Assembly (NCBI GenBank): GCA_964017155.1
Contig: OZ024854.1
Coordinates: 68,916,754 to 68,980,753, forward strand
Direction: 5' to 3'
DNA from: Oasisia sp. SBJ-2009
Taxonomy: Eukaryota > Annelida > Polychaeta > Sabellida > Siboglinidae
DNA: 64,000 nucleotides
The notes beneath the pieces are model-generated. The model worked only from the letters and a program-made list of their open reading frames with translations. It was not told the origin of the DNA and made no database searches. Shown here piece after piece: positions 9,326 through 19,042 of the stretch; the first letter of the stretch is position 1; each line of letters opens with the position of its first letter. The translations under genes were made by a program, and so were the position numbers.

Positions 9326-11140
9326 TCATATCGCCCACTGTTGTGTAAACACTACTTGACCGGGGATAAATGGAAGATTGTCAGATGTAACTTTGGAGAG
9401 ATACTTACTAAATTGGCACTTTTCATGCTCTTAATTCACATCTTAATATGCTTCCCACCTAATTTTGCATCACCTTCCCACTCATCGTGTGACACGAAAT
9501 ATTTACATGGGTTTAGTGTAGGCATAGTTTACAAGATTAGGATTGTATTGATCTATTTCTGTTTTCAAGGGAACCGTGCATACATCATGACATATCAGTC
9601 ACAAATGAAACGTTTTGGGTTAGCTTAGAAAAAACGAATTATATTTTACGCTTAGGCAAAATACTATAAAATAATATTAGCATATTTTCGCCAGGTTTGC
9701 CCCAGGTGCATGCAAGCATATATGATATTTGCGTATCTGATTCAAATTTAGTTTGAAATTTAGATTCAGTTTTAACATCACATTAAAATCAGAAATTTCA
9801 TGGATGCATTGACGTTGTACAACTTTTGTTTCTTTTGATATCTGCTTCGACTGTCCAACTATCTCACCTAATAAATTATACAACATTACTGCTCTCAAAA
9901 TTTACAACTGCTGCCGATAATCTTACTAAGGCTGCGAATTCACATCTGATCGCCAGTTCATTTGTAGTTTGTACGAATTTGAAGAATCCCCGAAATCTCA
10001 AATCGCTTTTGTTTTTCCAGACAAATAGTCTGGGAGCCGCCCTACGCTATTCAGCCAGATGCACAGTCAAATAGTTCCCCGGGTTATTTAACCATATTCA
10101 GTCAAATAGCCACTCCATAAAAAAAGTCAATCCCATTCTAAATTTCTGATTCTCAATAATTATTAAATTACTCGCTTGAGTTGCGGGTTGAGATTTCCCT
10201 CCATTAAATGAACCTGTATTGTAAGAATGTTGATTGTACAGGCACAGCATGTTGAGCATGTAGATATTATGGATATTGCCCTCTATAATATTATTATTAT
10301 TTGTGGGGTAATCTTCCAGTTAACTGGCCATGATTATTAGGGCCTATTTAAAAAAAATTACCATCTTTTTCAATGTGTATGTGTTCGGAATGTCATTCTA
10401 CATCACTTCCGGTACAAAGAATTCAGATATTAATTTTTAACTGTGTTTTAGACCAATTTCGTGCCGTCAAGTGGCCATAAATAAGCCGATGTTACAGGGC
10501 GTGAGCAGTTGCATAATTAATTTTTATTCTGTATAATGCAGATTTATTTGTTTTAAGCTTACATTTTTCACAAATATTGCTAATTGCATTTTATTTCAAC
10601 TTCGCAATGTTCACGCAGGACATTGCCTTTGTGGCTCTGATGCGTCTGGCATGCGCCAACCGGTCGCGCCCTGTCACATCGGCTTATTTACGTCAACTCG
10701 ACAGCATTAAATTGCTCTAAAACACAATTTAAATAATTAATATCTGACTTCTTTGTACCAGAAGTGATGTAGAATGACATTCTGAACACATACACTTCGA
10801 AAAAAGATGGTTAAAACGTTTCGAAAAGGCCCTAATAATTTAAGCCAGTTAACTGGAAGATTACCCCTTTGACTTTGTGGACCCTATCTGTGACACTGGA
10901 ACACTTCTGGCCCTACACCTCGGCTACAGCCTGGGCCTGGGTCACCGTGACCCCAGAGGCAGAGAGGGCTTGCCCAGTCACAGCCCAGGCAGGGCGAAAG
11001 GGTCACACGTCAAATCGCAGTTTACCTATCCAAAATTTGCTCATTCCACCAACACCGGCAATGACGATCTTGCTCAGGATCGCCCATTTTTTCGGCACTT
11101 TGTTCGTGGACGGGAAAGGCCATTGAAACTCCAACGGCAT
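2799..11140 (-). CDS. TAZ: Tafazzin, complete gene (eight coding exons, whole-gene span)
   Basis: Tafazzin is the phospholipid-lysophospholipid transacylase of mitochondrial membranes that remodels cardiolipin acyl chains. Joining the minus-strand exons 11026-11140, 8853-8981, 6654-6869, 5843-5884, 4887-4949, 3961-4013, 3445-3522 and 2799-3032 gives 930 bases, 309 codons plus stop. Every border has GT..AG and matching phase. The human protein has 292 residues. Landmarks: N-terminus [10 protein letters not shown] and a hydrophobic stretch (residues about 20-33); catalytic HX4D at H71-D76 (NHQCCIDD); DICFTK and GDGVYQKG in exon 3; the FPEG motif at 151-154; GIGRLIAEC; and C-terminal QAEELH. The C-terminal tail after QAEELH is longer and more charged than in vertebrates. 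The vertebrate Delta5-type extra exon was not found. Introns are crowded with satellites, most notably the exon-2-derived array at 7222-8875. The start was chosen because MPL..WPFP matches the family N-terminus. Confidence 0.93.
3335..3404 (+). repeat. (CA)n microsatellite with ACGTAAAC interruptions
   Basis: A CA dinucleotide run broken twice by ACGTAAAC, inside tafazzin intron 7, starting about 40 bases from the exon 7 donor. Confidence 0.9.
3445..3522 (-). CDS. TAZ: Tafazzin exon 7
   Basis: Acceptor TTTCCCAG, then [20 protein letters not shown] and EAKKSP, then donor CCC|GTATGT; phase 0 on both sides. It corresponds to the human [20 protein letters not shown] segment. Length is 78 bases (26 residues). 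Confidence 0.92.
3961..4013 (-). CDS. TAZ: Tafazzin exon 6
   Basis: Acceptor CACTGTTGCAG, donor AAG|GTGGGT. With the base carried over from exon 5 it reads [18 protein letters not shown], aligning with human GMNDVLPNSPPYFPRFGQ. Length is 53 bases, phase 1 in and phase 0 out. Confidence 0.92.
4088..4516 (+). repeat. (CACTA)n pentanucleotide satellite with CACCA and CCCTT variants
   Basis: About 85 tandem pentamers, mostly ACACT, with interspersed CCCTTCACTA and a terminal block of CACCA units (4464-4505). It lies in tafazzin intron 5. The 148-residue ORF across it encodes only HYTTL-type repeats and is not a gene. From 4517 to 4886 I see only unique AT-rich intron. Confidence 0.95.
4887..4949 (-). 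CDS. TAZ: Tafazzin exon 5
   Basis: Acceptor TGTGTTTCAG, donor CTAG|GTATGT. With the carried base it reads [20 protein letters not shown] and LG, matching human [22 protein letters not shown]. Length is 63 bases, phase 1 on both sides. Confidence 0.93.
   Translation of the reverse strand, partial: ELVVSLLNVDTSLWFCPCGI
5496..5805 (+). repeat. 35-bp minisatellite in tafazzin intron 4
   Basis: About nine near-perfect copies of a 35-bp unit beginning CTACCCCAGTGAGAGGGTGA. A short GACTGACCACCACAAG-type repeat precedes it (5338-5405). It ends 38 bases from the exon 4 donor. The stretch 4950-5337 is plain AT-rich intron. Confidence 0.95.
5843..5884 (-). CDS. TAZ: Tafazzin exon 4 (42 bp)
   Basis: Acceptor TCTGTTGCAG, donor TGGG|GTATGA. 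With the carried G it reads [15 protein letters not shown], against human GKVNMSSEFLRFKWG. It follows directly on the FPEG motif of exon 3. Phase 1 on both sides. Confidence 0.94.
5913..5987 (+). repeat. (GTGTCA)n hexanucleotide repeat
   Basis: About twelve GTGTCA/CTGTCA units, about 28 bases upstream (in the sense of the minus-strand gene) of the exon 4 acceptor. It occupies the place where the branch point and polypyrimidine tract would be expected. The stretch 5988-6653 is AT-rich intron without a recognised feature. Confidence 0.92.
6654..6869 (-). CDS. TAZ: Tafazzin exon 3
   Basis: Acceptor TCCTCGCAG, donor GAAG|GTGCGT. With one base from exon 2 it starts [18 protein letters not shown], then has [34 protein letters not shown] and [11 protein letters not shown]. 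These align with human [38 protein letters not shown] and HIFPEG. FPEG is the conserved acyltransferase block bordering the substrate pocket. The direct run [10 protein letters not shown] shows that the vertebrate alternative exon is absent. 216 bases, phase 1 on both sides. Confidence 0.95.
7222..8875 (-). repeat. 30-bp minisatellite made of the tafazzin exon 2 end plus its splice donor (about 55 copies)
   Basis: Read on the minus strand, each unit is ATAGATGACCCCTTTCTCTG followed by GTGTAAGTAC. The right-most unit is the real exon 2 border: its first 22 bases code IDDPFLW plus one base of the next codon, and the rest is the donor GTAAGTAC. The array then repeats the same 30 bases leftward with no length change for 1.6 kb. 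Sporadic variants occur, including units where TGG becomes TGA (around 7532, 8072, 8672, 8792). Units at 8105-8560 are identical. The unit order from about 7590 recurs from about 7860, a 270-bp (nine-unit) duplication. Plus-strand ORFs of 598 and 576 residues are artefacts of a period divisible by three. Confidence 0.97.
8853..8981 (-). CDS. TAZ: Tafazzin exon 2 (catalytic HX4D exon)
   Basis: The acceptor TTTTATTGTAG ends just above 8981. Exon 1 leaves one G, giving [12 protein letters not shown], then [18 protein letters not shown], against human MNHLTVHNRE and PLITVSNHQSCMDDPHLW. H71 and D76 form HX4D. The donor is TGGT|GTAAGT; cutting there gives TGT when joined to exon 3, keeping frame (phase 1). 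The same donor and the 22 preceding bases are the seed of the adjoining minisatellite, so the authentic 3' border is assumed to be the most upstream copy. Confidence 0.93.
9177..10113. mobile_element. Candidate TIR element, about 0.94 kb, in tafazzin intron 1
   Basis: The left end starts GTGGCTATTTGACCAGATAC. The reverse complement of the right end starts GTGGCTATTTGACTGAATAT; 19 of 23 bases match. Partial copies of the same CTATTTGAC motif occur inside (9250, 10045). There is no transposase ORF and I could not see a clear target-site duplication, so this may be a non-autonomous element or chance subrepeats. Confidence 0.45.
9263..9322. repeat. (TA)n microsatellite
   Basis: Almost pure TA dinucleotides inside the candidate TIR element. 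Confidence 0.95.
10305..10867. mobile_element. Long-inverted-repeat (foldback) element, 563 bp, in tafazzin intron 1
   Basis: Both ends begin GGGGTAATCTTCCAGTTAAC when read inward. The two arms stay recognisably complementary for about 200 bases each (shared inner landmarks: GTATGTGTTC, AATGTCATTCTACATCACTTC in part, CAGATATTAAT, AATAAGCCGATGT, ACAGGGCG). Similarity is about 85% by eye. The loop of about 160 bases has no ORF. This is a non-autonomous TIR/foldback element; I could not assign a superfamily or a confident target duplication. Its right end is 158 bases from the exon 1 donor. Confidence 0.8.
11026..11140 (-). CDS. TAZ: Tafazzin exon 1 (start codon)
   Basis: The ATG (plus-strand CAT at 11138-11140) opens [20 protein letters not shown], then [18 protein letters not shown], and the donor is ATAG|GTAAAC. 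Human tafazzin starts MPLHVKWPFPAVPPLTW and ends the exon FWTKY, so M-P-L, W-P-F-P and F-W align. Residues 20-33 form the hydrophobic segment thought to insert into the membrane. Phase 1. The exon is easily missed because it is overlapped by unrelated plus-strand ORFs and lies between two transposons. Confidence 0.88.
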
Positions 11141-11317
11141 TGTTATGTTTTCGGCGTTTTGCACGGCAAATCGTAGCACAAAGTTTTCGTCATCTCCTGC
11201 AGGGATTCCCTAAGTCGATGCACCTGCCACCTTACGGCAAACCGACTAACGCAATCGACTGGTTCTGCCATCTAGCGGAAAAGACACCAGAAATTCGTAC
11301 GATCACTGAACGAATCC

Positions 11318-11913
11318 TAGTCTCGCTTAACCGACTGTCGGTCGGCTGCGGAACTACGCCGAGAAGACAGTCTGGCTACATTAACGGCTTTTGTTTGGGT
11401 AGCAGCCGTGATCTATAAAATGCTGCCACCTCACGGACACTGCCGTAATATATATTTTTATAAACAACTGCAAATTTGTATTTCTATTTATTTTGTGTTA
11501 ATATAAGTTTAATTTTGAATAGTTTTTATAATACACCATTATTTGATCAAAAGGTTTCCTTATTTAATTTGTATGCTATCCGTGTCGGGCTAGACAATGC
11601 TGCCAGCTCACGGATACTGGTTAATCCTGCCGTAATTCTTATTTATAAACAACGGTAAATTTGAATTTTTACTTACTTTTGTGTTAATATAAGTTCAATG
11701 GTGAATACTTTTCATATGATATTATTATCTTGTAAAACTATATCGTTATTTTAATTTTTATTTCATAGTTGGCCTGAGAGCCAATCAGCGTCTCTACCCT
11801 AATCTGGGGTAAGGCTGCCCGGATGTAGAAACTTAAGCCCATATACTGTCCCAGGTGGAGTTGAGGGGGCTTAAAAGTGCTGCCACCTCACGGAGTCTGG
11901 GTAACCGAGGCTA
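11318..11913 (+). mobile_element. 596-bp non-autonomous TIR element with 9-bp target duplication (copy 1)
   Basis: Ends are TAGTCTCGCTTAACCGAC and, read inward from the right, TAGCCTCGGTTACCCAGAC. Flanks are perfect 9-bp direct repeats AACGAATCC (11309-11317 and 11914-11922). A second 596-bp copy lies at 46219-46814 in the opposite orientation, also between 9-bp duplications. The motif TGCTGCCA(C/G)CTCACGGA recurs three times inside. No coding capacity. The 9-bp duplication would suit a Mutator-like element, but the superfamily is not proven. It sits 178 bases upstream of the tafazzin ATG, in the likely promoter or 5' UTR. Confidence 0.88.
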
Positions 11914-12116
11914 AACGAATCCGTGTGAATAGGCAGCGTCCGGTTTACTTGCAAAGAATTTGCTGCATAAAATTGTATTATTGTATAGATCTAACGACGC
12001 TTCTTCTCCCAAGACTGTTCAAATATTGTTTCGTTGTGGATGATAATAAAGGCGCAGCGCAAATAAATATATACAGCTGTATAGGCCTACCTTGAGTATA
12101 TATACATATTATATTG

Positions 12117-12185
<69 letters not shown>
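12117..12185. repeat. (TA)n microsatellite
   Basis: Uninterrupted TA run between tafazzin and CHCHD4. The rest of 11923-13760 holds CpG-bearing sequence around 12690-13050 (CACGTGG at 12951) that could be a promoter, but no exon I can support. Confidence 0.95.
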
Positions 12186-12189
<4 letters not shown>

Positions 12190-13760
12190 CGAATCACCCG
12201 CATTAAACTTTTTGAAAATTGCGAATCCCCGAGATCCCATTCCAACTGGCCACGGTCCTGGATAAATAGTCTAGCCGAGTCGTTCGGCTTTGCATTGAAT
12301 ATAAACAAAGAAATTATCCAAGTAAAATCTATAATATATATTAATATGCTGTGCTATATATATATATTTAATTTCTTATACACGATGTTAGCATGAGTTG
12401 TATGACTTAGAACAATAAAGTGAAATGGAATCTTGGAGAGCGCTTCCACAATGGTGTGACCGGAATGTGAGCAAACCTTAAATTATTTGCACTTAAATCA
12501 AAGAAATGTTGTTGGCATAATCACGAACATTGCAAATAGACCCAATCTCAAATGCCAAAAATCGTAATACCTCCACAAACGTTTCCAGCTTATAACCCCA
12601 CTGATAAATTTAACTGGTCACTCACTCATTGCCATTGGCGCGGTTGTTTAAAGGCCTATAGGCTATATATTGCAAAGTTACCTGTATTCAGCGACCCTTA
12701 CATTTGTCGCGCGCTCATGCGCAACACAATGAGGAAATGTGGGTCCACATAGACCTTTGCACGTATAATTACGTCGCGCGACGTAACATATTACTTGACG
12801 TCACACTGGCTGACGTAGAAACGGATCAAAATGTCATGCCAACTTCTAGAAGCATTTCATCACGAGAAGCCAGACAGTTTTGGGTGCAAAGGAAATGTGT
12901 AGCGGGCACAGACTGGACGTAGCAGTAGGTGGACACAGCTAAAGGTAGGTCACGTGGTGTAGGGTAGTAGAGGGAGGCAGCCTTCAAAGAGATGGCAGAC
13001 GGAGACCTACACTCTCACAGCATTCACCAAGTGGACGACTCTCGCGATGTTCCTTTTATCCACAATTGTGTAGCACTGTCACTGTCAAAGCAGAAGGGGA
13101 ATTCGTCTCCAGTCTGTACATGTATTGCCATAATCCTCCGTAATTAATTAAATTAATTACACCAGCTTTTAAGTCAAAACATACAAATTAAACAAGTGTC
13201 TTTCAAATTATATGAAAACACTGTGGTTCAATTACTTTGGGTTATTTAGGATAAATAATTAACGCAAAATAATATCACTATGCTTAAGACAATCAGACTT
13301 TCTACATGAAGCTCTTAGCACTTATTGTCACCTTTATTCTGGTGTTTATTTTGAAAACACCTAAACGCATCAGCAGATCATACCCTGTTTACCTCATGTT
13401 TAGTGATCTACACGCACAAACGGACTGTTCAAAATCTCACACTTCTTAGTTAAAATGGATAACACCTCCAAGCACCAATTACATGGGAGGTACATCATAA
13501 CAAAGATTACAAATGTAAAATAATACACATTGATGAATTGTGTATATATGTATATATTTAATTAGTTTACCACATGATCTTTGGACGGTAAACCCATACA
13601 AAATACATGTTAACTGATTATTTACCAAATAATTTTATCATTCAGAACTGTGTATACAGTCCACTAAAATGAACACTACATATCATAGAGCCATCATCTA
13701 CATACAAAAAACCAGCCAGCGAATACTGGAACTTATACTTAATACCTAAGCTAGTAATGG

Positions 13761-14104
13761 TTACAATTTGACTTTTTCTCCTTCTGATGTTCCGGGAGTT
13801 TCTAACGTGTCCCCGCCCTTATTGTCTTTTGTTTCCGCAGCGTCGAGTTGTTCAAAGGCATCATCCAGGTTGTCACCATTGTCATCCTTCTTGTCGTCAT
13901 CGTCGTCCCCATACAAGTCCGGGTAGGCTGACATGCACTGCTGCATCTTCTTGAACTGTTCATAGCAGTCCGACCCCTTCGGGTCCTCCGTGCTGTAGTG
14001 AAAGCAGGAAAATGCCTCGCGGAAGTCATATCCACATGGGCCCGTTGCCATGCCCCCAAGGCAGGGACACGCCCAGTTGACCTCACCGGTGGGAAGAATG
14101 AGAC
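13761..14104 (-). CDS. CHCHD4: CHCHD4 terminal exon: CPC and twin CX9C fold
   Basis: The acceptor TTCCCTGCCTAG ends above 14104. It holds WACPCLGG, both CX9C pairs and KGSDCYEQF, all hallmarks of the MIA40 fold, then [14 protein letters not shown] and a Lys/Glu-rich C-terminus to TAA at 13761-13763. The tail differs in sequence but not in charge from the vertebrate acidic tail. Confidence 0.95.
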
Positions 14105-15392
14105 CTAGGCAGGGAAGAAACGCACGTGTCAGGCGTATGGAAGCAAAACAGAAGTACATAACATAATATGTGCATTAAATGCATTCTTTCACATTTAACT
14201 GTTTCCCATATCACAGCATTTGATTTCATATGCTAGTTATTTCGGCTCTGGTTATTTACACTTTCAGTAACAGTTGATTATTGTGTTATTTTTACTACTA
14301 ATTTAGTCAGCAAATCAAGTTGTCTTTTCTAACACCAAAATGTTTACATAATATTTACTTTATGAGCAAGCTTTTTTTTTAAGCATCCCATATCATTATA
14401 CATTTTCAAGAATGAGCAGAAGCCAAAAACTCATTTGGACTGGTAGTTATGAAATGAGTAAATTTGTTTTGGTGACTGCCAGGTCTCTTCACAATAATCA
14501 CCTAACTGGCATTGTCTCTGGTTATTCTTATGAGATCATTGAGATGACCAGAAACAGTCAGTATCAATCAAATGTATGCATTGTCACTCTGTTGTTGTCC
14601 AGTTTATTAATATGCTGATTGTTACTTACAGGTGACAATATATCATTAACCAGTAAACACCAGTCACATAATTTGAAAGATAACTAAACAAACATCAAAA
14701 TAAACACAACTTGCATTTATAGAAAATCAGCAATTTCAAAGAAACCTTAAAACATGCAGGCAGGCAACTGTCCAGTTTAACAGGGACTGCTGGGTTATTG
14801 ATACAGCCCCTGTCAATGCTGCTATGGAACAATTTGTCAAGGTGCCCCATGCAACAATAGAAGGCATGGAATCTTCAACTTCACTGTGCTGTGTTGAGGG
14901 TTGGCCTCAAAGCAGATGGGCTTGTGTCCGGAGAACAGCTACAAGTCCATGCAAACCATGTTTTGCTTTTTGGGAGGCTCAGAGAGGCCCACACAACAGG
15001 CCAGTCAACTACAAATTGGTTGTGTACAAGAAAAATCCCTACAATAACGTCTATTCAAAATTAGAGTAAAGTTACAGAACAATTTTTGAAGAAAAAAGGA
15101 AAACTTAAAATGTACCAGTGTTTATGCCCAACTATCCTCTTACATGTTTTTCTAGTAAATTACCACTTGACTGGTGACCAAGCACAAGTATCTAGTTCCC
15201 TGTACACGTGTGGATGATCCTGTACACGTGTGGATGATCCTGTACACGTGTGGATGATCCTCTACACGTGTGGATGATCCAGTCCGAGGCAATGAAAGGT
15301 CTCACCTGGTTCTTCGGCTTCAACTACTTCAAACTTCACTTCTGCCGGCTTCTGGTGATCATCCTTCTCCACAAAGATCACTGTGTCTTTAC
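13761..15392 (-). CDS. CHCHD4: CHCHD4/MIA40 oxidoreductase (span of the two exons found; first exon missing)
   Basis: MIA40 is the oxidoreductase of the mitochondrial intermembrane space that traps incoming small Cys-rich proteins through its CPC motif and passes electrons to ALR/Erv1. The exons 15306-15392 and 13761-14104 join in frame (phase 1) to give [20 protein letters not shown], then [14 protein letters not shown], the redox motif ACPCLGG, and twin CX9C motifs ([11 protein letters not shown] and [11 protein letters not shown]), followed by an acidic tail. Together they give about 142 residues, the same as the whole human protein. The missing first exon should code only a few residues (M...EG) ending in the G of the split Gly codon; I could not place it. 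Confidence 0.9.
15199..15283 (+). repeat. 20-bp minisatellite, four copies, beside the CHCHD4 exon donor
   Basis: Four copies of CCTGTACACGTGTGGATGAT (one with T for G). It sits in the CHCHD4 intron, ending about 22 bases from the donor at 15304-15305. The remaining intron (14105-15198) has no recognised feature. Confidence 0.93.
15306..15392 (-). CDS. CHCHD4: CHCHD4 penultimate exon
   Basis: Acceptor CTCTGCTGCAG, donor CCAG|GTGAGA, 87 bases, phase 1 in and out. Encodes (G)[20 protein letters not shown] and EVVEAEEP, against human [20 protein letters not shown]. This is the N-terminal lid segment before the CPC motif. Confidence 0.88.
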
Positions 15393-17619
15393 CTGCAGCA
15401 GAGTTCAACAACATTATTTGTTTTTATCATTACACTCTCAACTTTCTTGCCCATTTATTGATGCATTCATCACTTCACGTTCACAACTGACATGTGCTAT
15501 TACTAAATGGGCCTCAGTGTCATATACGTCAGTCACTCAGTGTTACAAATGTTCTGGTTTACACCAGTCTCACTTGTTACCATGCTGAGTGGTGACAAAT
15601 CAAATCAAATTTTGCAACAATAACATTACATTTCATAAGCAAACAAAATGAAAAGTATTGTTACGTGCACATTTTGTGTCATCTTCCTGTGATCCAAAAA
15701 TGTAAACTTCGAAATGATATATGTATATATATGCTGCTAGAAAGCTTATAAACAATGTCAATGACAGGCAAGGGGTCGGCATTGCAGCTAGACACCAATT
15801 AGACTGTGTTCAGTCATGAAAGTAAGAAGTGATTTAAATAACTCCAATTCAAGTCATTGTTCAGTTTGTGCAGCGGGTGTCTGTGAACATTAGCTCAGTC
15901 TCAGACTCAACATTTTGCAATTAGTTGACTGGCATTGCCATTGTGAGGCGACACAGAGAACAGGGGAGACAACACACAGCCAGAAATATAACTAATTATC
16001 CACACCCAGTTGGGTAAATTACATAGAATTTGTTTGTTTGGGTTTCAGTTTAGCCTTTGTTTTGTCACACTGCCATCTTGTAATCAAAATATTTCGTGAT
16101 TTGTTGTCGTGTTTTCGCTTACTGTCCACTTTAGGAGGGACATGTAACCAAAATATCCTGTCCGCTGTGTCCCCAGATTTAGATGACGGGTCGAAACGTC
16201 GTACTCATCATCGACAATTAAGCTCCAAAGTAAGTTAAGTATACTACAATACACACACATTTGTTTACCAACAACAGGCAAAACATTGCCTTGCAGTTTC
16301 AGGCCTGCATAGTTTGACGGGCTCACAAATTCAGACAGAATGTTTTTCACACCTGTGGTAGGGGCAATAATGGCAAATATATTTGTATTTAAATCTTGAT
16401 AAGCAGCGTATTTATACTGGATTTGGGTGAGTTGCATGTATTTGCCCTAAACCTGTCCTTGGCCAGTAATTGTTAAAATGGATATAAAACCTTAATGTCA
16501 AAGCTCGATGAGCAATAAACAAGCAATCCCTATTCATGCAACTAGAATGCTAGTTCAACCTCAAATGTATCCTACGCCGGGCATAAACTACAAGCATCAA
16601 GATTTCTGAACTGAATTTAGATTGAAACGAGACGGAAATTATGAAATTTAGTCATAAAAAATAGTACGGCAAATATCATTACATAACAATTCTGAGTGCC
16701 TCATATTCTAGACAAGTATATTTAATAAATCCACTACACATGTAGACTAATTACTAAGTACGTCATTAATACTGTGACTGTACCGATCAGCCGTGCCTAT
16801 GCCACCGGGCTATGCTTCAATCAGTGACCCCGGCATCGTCCCCAATTGTCGCCCACTAACTGTGCGTTTCAGCGCCTGCACGTAATGTACTTTACAAGCG
16901 TGAAATGTAAAACGTAGACGATGGATTGAACTATTTTATTCCATGAACCGTATCCATCTCTGCATACGACGAACGGTAATCTGCTATATTGGAGAATACG
17001 CGGAATACGGTCTAAAAGTTTCATAACATTAAAAGGTCATAACAGGCCAACTCCCTTTCACGTTTTTGCTCATATATGTGCCAAAACATGTTGATCTACA
17101 CGTTTACATACCTTCCCTCACGCAATACGACATGTTTATTTATATGCATATAACTCAATATATAGCGAGTGATTAAAATGTCAACAGTGACCTTTCAAAG
17201 TTTATACAAAATCATCACAACTCGCACATGTCTGCGGATCAATCGCCAAAAAAAGTAACGAGACAACATTCGAGATCACGCGAGACGAAAGCCGCTCCTA
17301 ACAAATACGAAAAACCAAAGGGACCGTTCCGTCTGCAGTCTGCACCACCTCTGAACGTTTAATAAATATATTATACACAAATATTTATGATCGTCCGCCG
17401 AAATATTTTCTAGGTAGCTACGGGGTTGAACATTTACCAAATAAAAAAACCGTATTTAGAACATTACGTTGCAAACATATTCAAAAATTAGCGAATTGGT
17501 TCTAAACACATTATATTGTTGAAGACATAACATTTAATAATTTTTAGTGAGTCGTCGCCGTGTTCGTGATCAGTGTACAGTGAATAAGAATATGTAGCTA
17601 CCTTTATTCTCGCCTGCCT

Positions 17620-17652
17620 CTAGTACGGATAAGCGTCCTTACCCGTACTAGA
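17620..17652. other. Short perfect-looking hairpin
   Basis: CTAGTACGGATAAG and its near-reverse complement CTTACCCGTACTAG are separated by four bases, giving a 14-bp stem with one mismatch. It lies in otherwise unique sequence upstream of CHCHD4. The stretch 15393-17619 has no gene I can support. Confidence 0.6.
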
Positions 17653-18054
17653 TGCATGCGAGACATGCCAATTCATATATAATATTTATAGACTCTACAT
17701 CTGTTTCGCAATCTAACGGTCCACTTGAAATAAACACAAGCACAAATTATTAAGGCATATGTACGTACATTGCATTGGGACCTATCAAAATACTGCTACA
17801 ACAGTTGAATACGACACGACATGGAAAGTGCATTCCATCGATCTACAAAATATGTCATATGATAAGTATTAAATTATTAGTGTAGATGAATACGATATTA
17901 CGTAGCAATTATCATAGTTAGAATCGATGATACGTACCATTGAGAGTTATAGTAGAAATTAACTTCTGAAAACAAAGCAGTAAATTGATAAGCTGTATAT
18001 AGAGCATCAGAACAAAAATTATCAACTTTTTGGGTGAAAACATTGAACCAATTC

Positions 18055-18348
18055 TTAACAACTGCAGCAATAAAACAATGTTGCTCTGGGATGATTTTCA
18101 TATAGCAGCATGAGACGCAATATTGTGTGAGACAAATCCTGGACTTTAATGTATCGCATTAGATTATATCCACTAATAACCAAGCCAACCAGAATTGCTA
18201 AAAAAAAATATACTGCAAGTGTAGGGACAGGGACATGCCTATCGAATTGTTTTCCCTTATCCCTAGCATAACAAACTTCGAACAAACTCATGCGATCTCG
18301 TCGGCTGTGTACGCCAAGTTGTCTTTCAATTTGCAAGGGATCTGTCAT
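18055..18348 (-). CDS. Unrecognised small ORF with one membrane segment (97 codons)
   Basis: From an ATG at 18348 the frame reads MTDPLQIERQLGVHSRRDRM, has a hydrophobic stretch around residues 47-63 (LAVYFFLAILVGLVISG), and ends FYCCSC-stop. A basic/polar N-terminus followed by a single membrane helix is what a small membrane protein would look like, but I recognise no family. AT-rich DNA makes such hydrophobic runs by chance. It could be an exon, a single-exon gene or noise. Confidence 0.2.
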   Translation of the reverse strand: MTDPLQIERQLGVHSRRDRMSLFEVCYARDKGKQFDRHVPVPTLAVYFFLAILVGLVISGYNLMRYIKVQDLSHTILRLMLLYENHPRATLFYCCSC

Positions 18349-18753
18349 ATCAAGCAAGATCCTATGTGACTAAATTACCAATGCACGCTTTCGTCATATT
18401 TAAACTGGATTACGGTGATCTATATAGAATGCTAATCGCATGATCCACATCACGCTTACAACCTCATAGCTATTTGATGAATTACTTACCCGGTCGACCT
18501 CAAATATGGAAGCTCTTACAATGCAACCGCAACGACCTAGAGTGCAGAAGGCGGTGCCATTTCACACACAAAAACTTAGAATAATATTAAATCTCTGATC
18601 ATTATGAACACATTCCCTTGAGGTGGCTCAAAGCTTTGCTATGGTCACATGTTTCCAGCCTCCCTTTTACGCTTTAAAATCACATTTATTTTAAGATTTA
18701 ATATACTTCTTTGAAAGAAACGTGCGCTAGTCCAAATATAACAGGTGTGTTTG

Positions 18754-18776
18754 TGAGTGTGCGCGCGTGCGCGCGC

Positions 18777-18807
<31 letters not shown>

Positions 18808-18811
18808 TGTG
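18754..18811. repeat. GC/GT alternating purine-pyrimidine tract
   Basis: GTGTGCGCGCGTGCGCGCGC followed by eight GTGC/GCGT units. Alternating CG/TG runs like this can adopt Z-DNA. Confidence 0.85.
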
Positions 18812-18992
18812 TTTGCTTTTCTAAGTTCAATTCTGGGTGAGACAGATAGTTTTCCCAAGTCGACAAAGATCTACGAATATGTACAATATATGTACAAATA
18901 AACAAATATTACGACAACTATTACTTACTTATTTATTATTTCGAGTACTTATTTATATACTTATTTTATTTACTTTACCAATTTTAGTGCTG

Positions 18993-18993
<1 letters not shown>

Positions 18994-19041
<48 letters not shown>
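18994..19041. repeat. (ATT)n microsatellite
   Basis: About fifteen ATT units. Sequence from 19042 to 20765 has scattered CpG-bearing segments (19500-20150) but no gene I can support. An ATG with a possible donor at 19738-19753 was noted and not called. Confidence 0.9.

Positions 19042-19042
<1 letters not shown>

Noticed and set aside
17580..18540. Candidate first exon of CHCHD4 (donors near 17602, 17937 and 18489)
   Set aside because: None has an in-frame ATG and the required phase 1 ending with a plausible MIA40 N-terminus.
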